Below are positions 31,051 to 39,868 of a DNA stretch of 39,872 bases, piece by piece. Origin of the DNA: Planctomycetota bacterium (lineage in GTDB: Bacteria > Planctomycetota > Phycisphaerae > Sedimentisphaerales > Anaerobacaceae); assembly GCA_025459125.1 (NCBI GenBank), contig JALORE010000020.1, positions 1 to 39,872 on the forward strand. Reading direction: 5' to 3'. Each line of letters begins with the position of its first letter. Within the stretch, counting starts at the first letter, position 1. The position numbers were made by a program, and so were the translations under genes. The notes beneath the pieces are model-generated. The model did not search any database, had not been told where the DNA came from, and saw nothing but the letters and a program-made list of their open reading frames with translations.

Positions 31051-33384
31051 ATGAATCTCCAGCGTCTCCAGATCATCTCCGTCCTGGTTGCGGCCGTCAC
31101 CTGCAGTGTGCCCGCCGCGTCGGGCCGCGACATGGACCTGAGAGAGGCCCGCATTCTGATCCCGGAGCCGGCGTCCCGGGTCCAGACCGCAGCGGCCCGG
31201 CTCCTGCAGGAGGAGGTGCAGCGGCGGACGGGGTTGTCATGGGCCATCTCCAGCGAGCACGACAGCCGCCGGCCCGGAATTGCCCTGGCGACCGCAGGGA
31301 CGGATGAGATTGCCGGCCGGAAGGTCCCGCTTCTGTCCGAACCGAAACCGGAGGGCTACCGGATCTGCGTGGAGCCGGGGGCCGAACCGGTCGTCTGGAT
31401 TGTCGGGGCCGATGCCCGGGGCGTGCTGTTTGGGGCGGGGCGCCTGTTGCGGCTGCTGGACTGGGGTCCCGGCCGAGCCCATCTGGAGGAGGCGACGGAT
31501 ATCACCACCGCGCCGGCCTATCCGATCCGCGGCCATCAGTTGGGTTACCGTGCCCGCGCCAATTCGTACGATGCCTGGACCGCCGCGACCTACGAGCAGT
31601 ACATCCGCGATCTCATCCTGTTCGGGACCAACTGCATCGAGAACATTCCGTTCGAGGATGACCAGCCCAGTCCCCATATGCCGATCCCCCGGGACCGGAT
31701 GAACGTGCTCCTGAGCCAGATCTGCGCGCGTTACGATCTCGATTACTGGGTCTGGACGCCCGTCACGTTCGACCTGCGCGATCCGGCACGACGTACTGCG
31801 GAACTGGAGCAGCACACATCGCTCTACCAGGCCTGTCCGCGGTTGAACGCGGTTTTCGTGCCGGGCGGCGATCCGGGTGCGAATCCGCCGGAGGTGCTCC
31901 TGCCTTTTCTGAAGGCCATCGCGACGCGCCTGAGAGCCCGGCATCCGGCGGCACGCGTGTGGCTTTCGCTCCAGTGGTTTAGCCCGGTCCAGATCGACGA
32001 AGTCTACGCCTATCTCGCAGAGAACCAGCCGGACTGGCTGGGCGGGTTGGTGGCAGGACCATCGAGCCCGCCGATCCCCGAGACGCGAAAGCGTCTGTCT
32101 GCCCGGTACCGGCTGCGGCATTACCCCGATATCACGCACACGGTGCGCTGCCAGTATCCGGTCCCCTGGTGGGACCCGGCCTTCAGCCTGACTCTGGGGC
32201 GCGAGTGCCCGAATCCCCGGCCGGTAGGGCAGGCCCAGCTGCACAATTCGCTGGCAGGCTACACGGACGGTTTCTTGACCTATTCCGATGGGATTCACGA
32301 CGACGTGAACAAGATCATCTGGAGCGCCCGCGGCTGGCAGCCGGACCTGGACCCGATCCGTATCCTCCGGGACTATGCCAGGGTCTTCTTCCAGCCCGAT
32401 GTGGCGGAATCCGTCGTCGACGGCATCCTGTCTCTCGAAGAGAACTGGGAAGGCCCGTTGTCGAGAAACGGCGGGGTCGAGGAGACACTGCTCCGCTGGC
32501 AGCGATTGGAAGCCAGGGCGCCCCGGCTCCACGACAATTGGCGCGCCCAGTTGTGTCTACTGCGTGCCCACTACGACGCGTATGTACGCCGCCGGCTCCA
32601 GTACGAGACGCAATTCGAGGACCAGGCCAATGCCGCGTTGGCCCACGCCCGCGAAAGCGGGGCGGACCAGGCGATGTACGAAGCGCAGGAAGTCTTGCGT
32701 CGCGCCACGACGCATCCGACTGCTCCCGAATTACGGGAGCGCATCGTGGCCCTGTGCGAGGACCTGTTCCGGAGCATCGGACTCCAGACCAGCGTCAAGA
32801 CGTATCAGGCCAGCGGAGCCGAGCGCGGGGCCGTCCTGGATTACGTCGATTATCCTCTGAACAACCGCTGGTGGCTGGAGGATGAGTTCGAGAAGGTCCG
32901 GGCCCTGCCGGCGGAGGAGGCCAAGCTCAAACGACTGGAGGAAATTCGCACCTGGGAGAATCCCGGGTCGGGCAGTTGCTACGACAATGTGGGGAACGTC
33001 GCCAAATCCCCGCACGTGGTGGGCAGGGGATCAAGTGCCAGTCCCGAGCCTACCCATTGGTGGTGGGATGAAGGTTTCAGCCGAAAACGTTTGTCCTGGC
33101 AGGTCAGTATGGACTGGCCGGTGGTCCTGTACCGGGACCTCGATCCACAGGCGGAATATGTGATCCGCATCACCGGCTATGGGGAGGCGCTGACCCGTGT
33201 CAATGGCAACCGCGTGACGCCAACCCTCTACGGCAAGGGGATCGGCGAGATCAAGGAGTTCCCCGTCCCCCGGGAGGCGGTACAGACCGGGGAGCTCACG
33301 GTCACGTGGGACCTGCCCCAGGAGGCCCATCTGAACTGGCGCCAGCAATCCCGGATTTCGGAGATCTGGCTTCTGAAGAAGTGA
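31051..33384 (+). CDS. Secreted glycoside hydrolase with GH20/GH67-type N-terminal domain
   Basis: The 777-residue protein has a signal peptide (about 1-26, ending S-A-A-S-G-R). The N-terminal part, I-L-I-P-E-P-A-S-R-V-Q-T-A-A-A-R-L-L, E-E-V-Q-R-R-T-G-L and V-W-I-V-G-A-D-A-R-G-V-L-F-G-A-G-R-L-L-R, fits the zincin-like domain in front of GH20 hexosaminidases and GH67 alpha-glucuronidases. A TIM-barrel-like middle follows (R-G-H-Q-L-G-Y-R, Y-W-V-W-T-P-V, A-R-V-W-L-S-L-Q-W-F). The end is a beta-sandwich, E-Y-V-I-R-I-T-G-Y-G to the C-terminus. I cannot name the catalytic residues, so the substrate is open. ATG 31051 has no strong ribosome site. It is followed 5 bp later by an HpcH-type aldolase gene in one operon. 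Confidence 0.75.
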   Translation: MNLQRLQIISVLVAAVTCSVPAASGRDMDLREARILIPEPASRVQTAAARLLQEEVQRRTGLSWAISSEHDSRRPGIALATAGTDEIAGRKVPLLSEPKPEGYRICVEPGAEPVVWIVGADARGVLFGAGRLLRLLDWGPGRAHLEEATDITTAPAYPIRGHQLGYRARANSYDAWTAATYEQYIRDLILFGTNCIENIPFEDDQPSPHMPIPRDRMNVLLSQICARYDLDYWVWTPVTFDLRDPARRTAELEQHTSLYQACPRLNAVFVPGGDPGANPPEVLLPFLKAIATRLRARHPAARVWLSLQWFSPVQIDEVYAYLAENQPDWLGGLVAGPSSPPIPETRKRLSARYRLRHYPDITHTVRCQYPVPWWDPAFSLTLGRECPNPRPVGQAQLHNSLAGYTDGFLTYSDGIHDDVNKIIWSARGWQPDLDPIRILRDYARVFFQPDVAESVVDGILSLEENWEGPLSRNGGVEETLLRWQRLEARAPRLHDNWRAQLCLLRAHYDAYVRRRLQYETQFEDQANAALAHARESGADQAMYEAQEVLRRATTHPTAPELRERIVALCEDLFRSIGLQTSVKTYQASGAERGAVLDYVDYPLNNRWWLEDEFEKVRALPAEEAKLKRLEEIRTWENPGSGSCYDNVGNVAKSPHVVGRGSSASPEPTHWWWDEGFSRKRLSWQVSMDWPVVLYRDLDPQAEYVIRITGYGEALTRVNGNRVTPTLYGKGIGEIKEFPVPREAVQTGELTVTWDLPQEAHLNWRQQSRISEIWLLKK

Positions 33385-33389
33385 CACCC

Positions 33390-34178
33390 ATGGACAGCAT
33401 CGATTTCGTAGCGCGACTGAAGAGCGGCCGGCGGCTTTACGGCACGTCCATTGTCTCGTCCTCGCCCCTGTGGCCGCCGGCGGTCAAACGGGCCGGGGCC
33501 GACTTCGTCTTCATCGACACCGAGCACAAGCCTCTCGATCGTGCGACGGTTGCCGAGATGTGCCTGGCGTATGGCAGTCTGGGACTGCCGCCGCTCGTTC
33601 GGATCCCTTCGCCGGACCCTTGGGAGGCCTGTAAGGTTCTCGATGGCGGGGCGGCGGGTGTGCTCGCTCCCTACATCGAATCGCCCGAACAGGTGCGGCA
33701 GCTCGTCGGAGCCACGAAGCTGCGTCCCCTCAAAGGTGAGCGGTTGGAGGAGGCTCTGAACGATCGCCATTGCCTGGGCGAGGAGTTGAACGACTATCTG
33801 GACCGCCGCAACGCGGGTGGCTTTCTGATGATCAATATCGAGAGCGTGCCGGCCCTGCAGAGACTGGACCGGATCCTGGCGGTGCCCGGGCTGGACGGCG
33901 TCGTCATCGGTCCTCACGACCTTTCCGTAAGTCTCGGCATACCCGAGCAATACACCCATCCCCGCTTCGACGAGGCCGTGGGCGAAATCGTCTCCCAGGT
34001 GCGGCAAAGGGGCCTGGGAATCGGGATCCACTTCCCCGAAGACCCCGATCTGCAGATCAAATGGGCCCGCCAGGGTCTCAACGTCATCCTGCACAGCTCG
34101 GACGCCCGTCTCTTCCAGCAGGCTCTGGAGCGGGATCTTGCCGCCATCCGCGGGGCCGTCGGTGACGAGCACGGATAA
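33390..34178 (+). CDS. HpcH/HpaI-type aldolase/citrate lyase family protein
   Basis: The 262-residue protein shows the class II pyruvate-aldolase pattern. D43-T-E-H46-K is the counterpart of D-G-E-H-S/A with the catalytic histidine. E151 (N-I-E-S-V-P-A-L) and D177 (G-P-H-D-L-S) are the usual metal ligands. G-A-A-G-V-L-A-P-Y-I-E-S-P is also typical. Such enzymes split 2-keto-3-deoxy-type acids or 4-hydroxy-2-oxoacids into pyruvate and an aldehyde, in the cytoplasm. It begins 5 bp after the hydrolase stop codon, so the two are translated together, suggesting use of a uronic or keto acid released by that hydrolase. The G-E-R-L-E-E-A-L region (about 118-125) replaces the usual short loop. Confidence 0.85.
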   Translation: MDSIDFVARLKSGRRLYGTSIVSSSPLWPPAVKRAGADFVFIDTEHKPLDRATVAEMCLAYGSLGLPPLVRIPSPDPWEACKVLDGGAAGVLAPYIESPEQVRQLVGATKLRPLKGERLEEALNDRHCLGEELNDYLDRRNAGGFLMINIESVPALQRLDRILAVPGLDGVVIGPHDLSVSLGIPEQYTHPRFDEAVGEIVSQVRQRGLGIGIHFPEDPDLQIKWARQGLNVILHSSDARLFQQALERDLAAIRGAVGDEHG

Positions 34179-34184
34179 CGCAAT

Positions 34185-34212
34185 TTGAGAATGGGCCGGA
34201 ACGTCTTATAAT
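34185..34212 (+). promoter_or_regulatory. Strong sigma70 promoter of the DUF1549-DUF1501 operon
   Basis: TTGAGA (34185-34190), 16 bp, perfect TATAAT (34207-34212). The start would be near 34219, 49 bp before the ATG. It follows the aldolase stop codon by only 6 bp. Confidence 0.75.
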
Positions 34213-34267
34213 GGACACGGGAATCGTTCTGCTCGTATATCCTGGCGCGTCTAGGAGACGGCGAAGT

Positions 34268-35953
34268 ATGAAGAAAGCATGGCTGGCTGCAACAGTGGTC
34301 CTCCTGGCGGTCCCGATGATCGCCCAGCCCGTCGGGGCGGCGAAGAAAGCGGCTCCGAAGGCGAAGGCCAACAACCAGGCGCCGAAGCGCGCGCCGTCGG
34401 CGTTCGTGGAGCCGGCGCCGCATCACGTGGCGGGAAGTCCCTACGAAGGCGCTGCCCCGGCGGCGCCGGGCGGGCCGCTGGACCGGCTGGTCTTCGGCAA
34501 ACTGGAGGAGTTGGGCCTTGGGCCGGCCAACCTGTGCTCGGATGGTGTATTCGTCCGGCGGGCCTACCTGGACACGATCGGCACGCTGCCCACCGCCCAG
34601 GAGGTCCGGACGTTCCTGGTGGACCAGAATCCTAACAAGCGCAGAATCCTGATCGACCGCCTGCTGGCGCGGGAGGAGTTCGCCGACTACTGGGCGATGA
34701 AGTGGAGCGACCTGCTGCGGGTCAAGTCCGAGTTCCCCATCAACCTCTGGCCCAACGCGGTCCAGGCGTACCATCGCTGGATTCGCACGTGCCTCAAGGA
34801 GAACCTGCCCTACGACAAGTTCGTCCGGGAGATGCTCACGGCCAGCGGCAGCAATTTCCGCGTGCCGCAGGTGAACTTCTACCGGGCGGTCCAGAGCCGC
34901 GAGCCGTCGGCGTTGGCCCAGGCGGCGGCGTTGACGTTCATGGGCGTGCGGCCGGAGGCGTGGCCCAAAGAGAAATGGTCCGAAATGGCGGTCTTCTTCT
35001 CCCAGGTCAGCTACAAATCGACCCTGGAATGGAAAGAAGAGATCGTTATGTTCGATCCCAACCACGCCGCTCAACCCGCGCGTGGCGTTGCCGACCCCCA
35101 GCGCCCGGCGGCGGTCCTCCCCGACGGCACCAAGATCCAACTCGCCCCGGACCAGGACCCGCGCGTGGTCTTTGCCGATTGGCTGATCGACGCGAAGAAC
35201 CCATGGTTCGCCCGGAACATCGTCAACCGCATCTGGTCCTGGCTGCTGGGACGCGGAATCATTCACGAGCCGGATGATATCCGGCCGGACAACCCGCCCA
35301 GCGATCCCAAGCTGCTAGCGTACCTGGAGCGGGAGTTCGTCGCGTCCCAGTATGACCTCAAACGCATCTACCGGCTGATCCTGACCTCGCAGACCTACCA
35401 GCTTTCCTCTATGCCCAAAACGGACGATCCGCGGGCATCGGTCCATTTCGCGTTCTACCCGGTTCGGCGGCTCGAGGCCGAGGTGCTGATCGACGCCTTG
35501 TGCCAGATCACCGGCACGACGGAGCAGTATTCCAGCCCTATTCCCGAGCCGTTCACGTTCATCCCGGAGGACGCGCGGTCGATCGCGCTGGCGGACGCGA
35601 GCATCACCAGCAGCTTTCTCGAAAACTTCGGCCGCTCGCCGCGCGACACCGGCCGGGAGGCGGAGCGGAACAACCGTCCCACGGCCGCCCAGCGGTTGCA
35701 CCTGCTGAATTCCAGCCATATCCAGCGCAAGATCGAGCAGAGCGGCAAGCTGCAATACCTTCTGCAGGGCAAGGGCCAGCCGCGGGACGTTATCGACGAT
35801 CTCTACCTGACGATTCTCTCACGCTTCCCGACGCAGGAGGAGTTGAAAGTGGTCGCGGCGCTGTTCCAATCCGCCGGGACGAATCGGCGCGGGGCCGCGG
35901 TGGACCTGGTCTGGGCGCTGATCAATAGCGCCGAGTTTCTCCATCGGCATTGA
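34268..35953 (+). CDS. DUF1549 + DUF1553 secreted protein
   Basis: The 561-residue protein has a signal peptide (about 1-24, ending in V-G-A-A). DUF1549 starts around L-D-R-L-V-F-G-K-L, with F-V-R-R-A-Y-L-D-T-I-G-T-L-P-T-A-Q-E and L-L-A-R-E-E-F-A-D-Y-W-A-M-K-W. DUF1553 follows with N-I-V-N-R-I-W-S-W-L-L-G-R-G-I-I-H-E-P-D-D-I-R and L-T-S-Q-T-Y-Q-L-S-S. Many planctomycete relatives carry a cytochrome-c-like CxxCH domain at the front; none is seen here, so this is the heme-free type. The family is nearly always paired with DUF1501, as here (33 bp downstream), and its biochemical role is unknown. AGGAG lies 10 nt before ATG 34268. Confidence 0.9.
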   Translation: MKKAWLAATVVLLAVPMIAQPVGAAKKAAPKAKANNQAPKRAPSAFVEPAPHHVAGSPYEGAAPAAPGGPLDRLVFGKLEELGLGPANLCSDGVFVRRAYLDTIGTLPTAQEVRTFLVDQNPNKRRILIDRLLAREEFADYWAMKWSDLLRVKSEFPINLWPNAVQAYHRWIRTCLKENLPYDKFVREMLTASGSNFRVPQVNFYRAVQSREPSALAQAAALTFMGVRPEAWPKEKWSEMAVFFSQVSYKSTLEWKEEIVMFDPNHAAQPARGVADPQRPAAVLPDGTKIQLAPDQDPRVVFADWLIDAKNPWFARNIVNRIWSWLLGRGIIHEPDDIRPDNPPSDPKLLAYLEREFVASQYDLKRIYRLILTSQTYQLSSMPKTDDPRASVHFAFYPVRRLEAEVLIDALCQITGTTEQYSSPIPEPFTFIPEDARSIALADASITSSFLENFGRSPRDTGREAERNNRPTAAQRLHLLNSSHIQRKIEQSGKLQYLLQGKGQPRDVIDDLYLTILSRFPTQEELKVVAALFQSAGTNRRGAAVDLVWALINSAEFLHRH

Positions 35954-35986
35954 GAAGATTGGCATGATGGAATAGGAGCTGCGGAC

Positions 35987-37339
35987 ATGAAGACGGCAAT
36001 CTCCAGGCGTGACGTGATGTGTCGCGGTGTTCTGGGCGCGGCCGGGCTGGTGTTGGCCGACCGTATGGGGACGGTTCCGGGTGGCAGCGTCAAGGCCGCA
36101 GGCCTTGGCGAGGGCTCCACTCGGGCCAACGCGAAGGCCAAGTCGGTCATTCAAATCTGGCTGTGGGGCGGGCCGTCGCATTTGGATACGTTCGACCCCA
36201 AACCGGCCGCCGGCTACGACTACTGCGGGCAACTGGACAAGCCGATCCCGACGAACATCGACGGCATTATGGTGGGCGAGCTGCTGCCGTTGCTGGCCAA
36301 GCAGGCGGACAAGTACTCCATCATCCGCAGCATGACCCACGGCGTCAACGCCCATGAGACCGCCGCCTACATGGTCCAGACCGGCCGGCCGCCCGGCGGC
36401 CGGGACGTGTATCCTTGTGTCGGGGCCGTGGTCTCGCTGTTCAAGGGCTACAACGCCGGATACAAGGGCCTGATCCCGCCCTATGTTGTGCTGACGCAGC
36501 CGCAGGGACGGTTCTCCGAGGCGGGGTTCCTGGGCGGCCGCTACAAGCCTTTCGCCACCGGTGGCGACCCCGCGCAGGCCCGCTTCGCGGTCGAAGGCGT
36601 CGTTGCCCAGGGGATCACCGACGAGCGGCAGAAGGACCGGCGCACGCTGCTCCACAAACTCGACACGCTCGGGCGGACCATGAAGGACGACCAGTCGCTC
36701 CAGGCCTTCCAGGAGGCCGAAGACGGGGCCTACGAGCTGATCTTGGGCGACGGCGGCAAGGTGTTCGACCTGACCCAGGAGACCAACGAGCTGCGCGACA
36801 GTTATGGCCGGACGACGTTCGGGCAGGCCTGCCTGGTGGCTCGGCGCCTGGTCGAGCGCGGCGTTCCTTACGTCACGATCAACTACAATGGTTGGGACAC
36901 GCACAAACAGCATTTCCAGACCATGCGCCGCAAACTGCCGGAGATGGACCGGGGCATGGCGACGCTGCTCCAGGATCTTACCGAGCGCGGCCTGCTGGAC
37001 AGCACCATCGTCTGGTGGAGCGGCGAGTTCGGCCGGACCCCGAAGGTCCAATGGGAGCCGCCCTGGAGCGGCGGTCGCGGTCACTATGGCCGGGTCTTCT
37101 CGGCCGTCGTCGCCGGCGGCGGGTTCAAAGGCGGCCGCGTCGTCGGGGCCTCCGACGAGAAGGGCGAAGACGTCAAGGACCGGCCCGTCTACCCGTGCGA
37201 CCTGATCGCCAGCATGTACGAGCTGCTCGGCATCGACCCCGACGGCAAGCTGCCCCACCCCCAGGGCCTGGATGTCCGCGTGACACCGGCCGTCGCCGAA
37301 GGCGTGACCAGCGGCGGACGCCTGAAGGAAATCATGTAA
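35987..37339 (+). CDS. DUF1501 protein, Tat-exported (sulfatase/phosphatase-fold)
   Basis: The 450-residue protein has a Tat signal (I-S-R7-R8-D-V-M-C-R-G). DUF1501 belongs to the alkaline-phosphatase/sulfatase-like fold. Seen are I-Q-I-W-L-W-G-G-P-S-H-L-D-T-F-D-P-K, I-I-R-S-M-T-H, N-Y-N-G-W-D-T-H-K-Q-H, W-W-S-G-E-F-G-R-T-P-K and G-R-G-H-Y-G-R-V-F-S, which hold the conserved acidic and histidine positions of the family. The activity has not been shown. AGGAG is 8 nt before the ATG. It is second in the operon after DUF1549/1553. Confidence 0.9.
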   Translation: MKTAISRRDVMCRGVLGAAGLVLADRMGTVPGGSVKAAGLGEGSTRANAKAKSVIQIWLWGGPSHLDTFDPKPAAGYDYCGQLDKPIPTNIDGIMVGELLPLLAKQADKYSIIRSMTHGVNAHETAAYMVQTGRPPGGRDVYPCVGAVVSLFKGYNAGYKGLIPPYVVLTQPQGRFSEAGFLGGRYKPFATGGDPAQARFAVEGVVAQGITDERQKDRRTLLHKLDTLGRTMKDDQSLQAFQEAEDGAYELILGDGGKVFDLTQETNELRDSYGRTTFGQACLVARRLVERGVPYVTINYNGWDTHKQHFQTMRRKLPEMDRGMATLLQDLTERGLLDSTIVWWSGEFGRTPKVQWEPPWSGGRGHYGRVFSAVVAGGGFKGGRVVGASDEKGEDVKDRPVYPCDLIASMYELLGIDPDGKLPHPQGLDVRVTPAVAEGVTSGGRLKEIM

Positions 37340-37387
37340 GAGCCTTTGACACCATGAGCATTTCAGACGTAGGTAACGCTTTATGTC

Positions 37388-37407
37388 ATTCCCGCGCAGG
37401 CGGGAAT
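37388..37407. repeat. REP-like unit ATTCCCGC-GCAG-GCGGGAAT
   Basis: Perfect 8-bp arms with a 4-nt loop, of the widespread CATTCCCGCGxxxGCGGGAATCC family. It is 48 bp after the DUF1501 stop codon and may help end that transcript. Confidence 0.7.
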
Positions 37408-37421
37408 CCCATTGTGTCTCG

Positions 37422-37507
37422 GCCGGGTGCCATGCCTACGCTGGCGTAGGCGTGTCCTCGTCATCAGTGGAGCCTGTCCACGCAATGCCGTAGACATGGC
37501 ACCCGGC
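37422..37507. repeat. Nested inverted repeat with 13-bp perfect outer arms
   Basis: GCCGGGTGCCATG (37422-37434) pairs perfectly with CATGGCACCCGGC (37495-37507). Inside is CCTACG-CTGG-CGTAGG (37435-37450) and a weaker GTGGA...TCCAC. The whole element can fold into a branched structure of 86 nt. It lies 14 bp upstream of the start of the beta-helix gene, so it is probably in that gene's leader. Confidence 0.7.
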
Positions 37508-37520
37508 ATGGCGTTTGGAG

Positions 37521-39788
37521 ATGGTCTCGATTTGGATGATTATGAGCTATATTCTCTGTTTGCTGATGATGGGCGCTGTGGCCGGCATGGCCGGTGATTC
37601 CGATACCTACCTGCGCTACGTGCATCCGACGATTCGGGAACCGTTTCCGGACCTCATCGATCTGACCGTGCCGCCGGAACTGGAGGACCAGCCCAGCGCC
37701 GCCCTGGGACTCGTGGACGTGACCAAAGGACCCTTCCGGGCCGACCCCAGCGGCCGCCAGGATTCGACGCAGGCACTCCAGGCGGCCGTCAACTTTGCCC
37801 GCGATCACCAGATGGTGTGCTTCTTCCCACCGGGGACGTATCAGATTTCCGACACCCTGGCCTGCATCCAGCAGCTCTATCGGCGGTCCAACGGGCGCGT
37901 CCTGGGCGCGAACCGGTTTCCGAACCTGCTGGTCGGCTCGCGGGCCGGGGCCCAGCGCCCGCGCCTCGTCCTGGCGCCGCACTCGAGCGGTTTCGACAAC
38001 CCCCAGAAGCCCAAGCTGGTTGTCTATTTCTGGGCTCGCGGCTACGCCAACCCGACCACCGCCGGCCGCGTAACCGATGGCCTGGGCCCGGAGGTTGAGC
38101 AGCCCAACATCTCGATGAACCAGATGCTCGTGAACCTGGACATCGTCATCGGGGAAGGCAACCCCGGCGCCATCGCCCTGCGGCATCAGGCCGCCGAGGG
38201 TTCCGCGATCGAGGACTGCACGATCGATGCGACGCACGGGCTGACCGGCATCCAGGGCGGCATCGGCTCCGGCGGCGGCAGCGCCGGCGTGACGGTCATC
38301 GGTGGCCGGGTGGGGTTGGACTTCACCGGCTACCTCTCCGGCACGCAGCCCACGCCCACGATCACCGGCTTCACGCTGCGCGGGCAGACCGAGGCGGCCA
38401 TCCGCAGCACGAGCCGCCAGACCCTCGTGGCCGCGGGTCTGAAGATCATTGCGGATCGTTGCACGAGACCCCTCATCCAGGTGGGTACGAACCTGACCGC
38501 TAATCACGGCGAGTTGACGCTCGTGGACAGCGAGATCGATTTCACCGGTGAGACGCTGGGCCGGGCCGAACGTGTGGCCGTGGCCTCCGGACGCGGTGTT
38601 TACCTGAACAATGTCTTCGTGCGCGGAGCGACGCAGGTCGTCGTCGACGCCGAGCAGAAGGTGGAGCTGCCGGGCCGGGCCGACGGCTGGCTCCGCGTGG
38701 TTGAATACGCCCACGCGTGCCGGCCGCGCATCAACCAGGGCCACGAGTATCGCTACCCGGTCTACGTGGATGGTCATCGTGTCGACAGTGTTCGCCGTCT
38801 GGAGCCGGATCAGGCCCCGCCCACGGACCTGCAGGCGCGGCACCTGTGGCCCGCCCGCTTCCCCAGCTTTGAAACGCCGGGGGCAGTTAGTGTGAAAGCG
38901 GCGCCCTACCTGGCCCAGGGCGACGGCCGTGCCGACGACACCGGTGCGATCCAGCGGGCCATCGACCAGAGCGAGATCGTCTTTCTTCCCAAGGGCTGCT
39001 ACCGCCTGACACGCACGCTGGAGCTCCGGCCCCATACCAAGCTCATCGGCGTCGGTCAGCACCTCTCGATCCTGCTGACGACCGGGGAGGGTACATTCGC
39101 CGACGCCCGGGACCCGGCGCCCCTCGTGCGGACCGCGGATACGGCGGACGCCGACACCATCCTGGCCTTTGTCGGGCTTGTCGCGCCGCGTAATATGCCC
39201 GGTGTCCACGCCCTGCATTGGCGCTGTGGCGGTGGCTCGCTGTTCCGGGCGGTTGAGGTCTCGAAACATTCTACACACGGCTTCGCGCCGGCCCCGCGCG
39301 GAACCAAGACGACCGAGTCGCTTGTGAAGCGGCCCCCGGTTCTCATCACCGGCCACGGGGGCGGCAACTGGTACAACTACCGCTGCTCCACCGGCGCGGG
39401 CGACGCCCCCGACGAGCGGCAACTGCTCGTGGACGGCGCCCGGGGCCCGCTGCGGTTCTACCAGCTCAGCACGCAACATGCCACCAGCGACTACGCGGCC
39501 GAGCTGCGCAGCGCGCGAAACGTCGCGATCTTCGGCACCAAGTACGAGGGCAATGCCCCGATGCTCCTGGTGCGTGACTGCAACGATATTCGCCTCTTCG
39601 GCCACGGCGGCAACGCCAAGGGCCTGGCCGGCGGGACGTTGTTCGTCTTCGAGCGGACGCCGAGTTTCCTCTTCGTCAACGGCGTCGATGGTCCGACGAA
39701 GATCGGCTGCCGCAGGCCAGGAATTCAAGCTCCCGCCGCTGGAGCGGCCGGTGCTCTACCGACGCGGCGGTTCGTAGTGTGCCCGTAA
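37521..39788 (+). CDS. Secreted two-domain beta-helix (pectate lyase-like) protein with 3' frameshift
   Basis: The 755-residue protein has a signal peptide (about 1-25). Two right-handed beta-helix units are visible. One starts at V-D-V-T-K-G-P-F-R-A-D-P-S-G-R-Q-D-S-T-Q-A-L-Q, with C-F-F-P-P-G-T-Y. The second starts at A-A-P-Y-L-A-Q-G-D-G-R-A-D-D-T-G-A-I-Q-R-A-I, with V-F-L-P-K-G-C-Y. Both openings are the 'G-D-G-x-x-D-D-T-x-A-I-Q' motif of the pectate-lyase superfamily 3 (GH28-like) fold. Near 39708 one extra base shifts the frame. Without it the protein would end A-A-G-Q-E-F-K-L-P-P-L-E-R-P-V-L-Y-R-R-G-G-S at 39777; as read it ends in an arginine/alanine-rich tail at 39788. The start is uncertain: ATG 37521 directly follows GGAG, and ATGs at 37536 and 37542 also fit. 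Confidence 0.7.
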   Translation: MVSIWMIMSYILCLLMMGAVAGMAGDSDTYLRYVHPTIREPFPDLIDLTVPPELEDQPSAALGLVDVTKGPFRADPSGRQDSTQALQAAVNFARDHQMVCFFPPGTYQISDTLACIQQLYRRSNGRVLGANRFPNLLVGSRAGAQRPRLVLAPHSSGFDNPQKPKLVVYFWARGYANPTTAGRVTDGLGPEVEQPNISMNQMLVNLDIVIGEGNPGAIALRHQAAEGSAIEDCTIDATHGLTGIQGGIGSGGGSAGVTVIGGRVGLDFTGYLSGTQPTPTITGFTLRGQTEAAIRSTSRQTLVAAGLKIIADRCTRPLIQVGTNLTANHGELTLVDSEIDFTGETLGRAERVAVASGRGVYLNNVFVRGATQVVVDAEQKVELPGRADGWLRVVEYAHACRPRINQGHEYRYPVYVDGHRVDSVRRLEPDQAPPTDLQARHLWPARFPSFETPGAVSVKAAPYLAQGDGRADDTGAIQRAIDQSEIVFLPKGCYRLTRTLELRPHTKLIGVGQHLSILLTTGEGTFADARDPAPLVRTADTADADTILAFVGLVAPRNMPGVHALHWRCGGGSLFRAVEVSKHSTHGFAPAPRGTKTTESLVKRPPVLITGHGGGNWYNYRCSTGAGDAPDERQLLVDGARGPLRFYQLSTQHATSDYAAELRSARNVAIFGTKYEGNAPMLLVRDCNDIRLFGHGGNAKGLAGGTLFVFERTPSFLFVNGVDGPTKIGCRRPGIQAPAAGAAGALPTRRFVVCP

Positions 39789-39846
39789 GGGCATAAGGAC
39801 TTACTACCATAGGAGTCGCTGACAGAATCGAGAACATGGTAGCTTG

Positions 39847-39868
39847 TAGGATGGGCTTCAGCCCATGC
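39847..39868. repeat. REP-like unit with core ATGGGCTTCAGCCCAT (second copy)
   Basis: Identical over 22 nt to 16231-16252, in the same orientation. It lies downstream of the beta-helix gene at the end of the window; nothing else is recognised in the last 84 bp. Confidence 0.8.

Noticed and set aside
37464..39728. 754-codon antisense frame opposite the beta-helix gene
   Set aside because: Same type of shadow; it has no ribosome site, and the plus-strand frame has signal peptide and family motifs.
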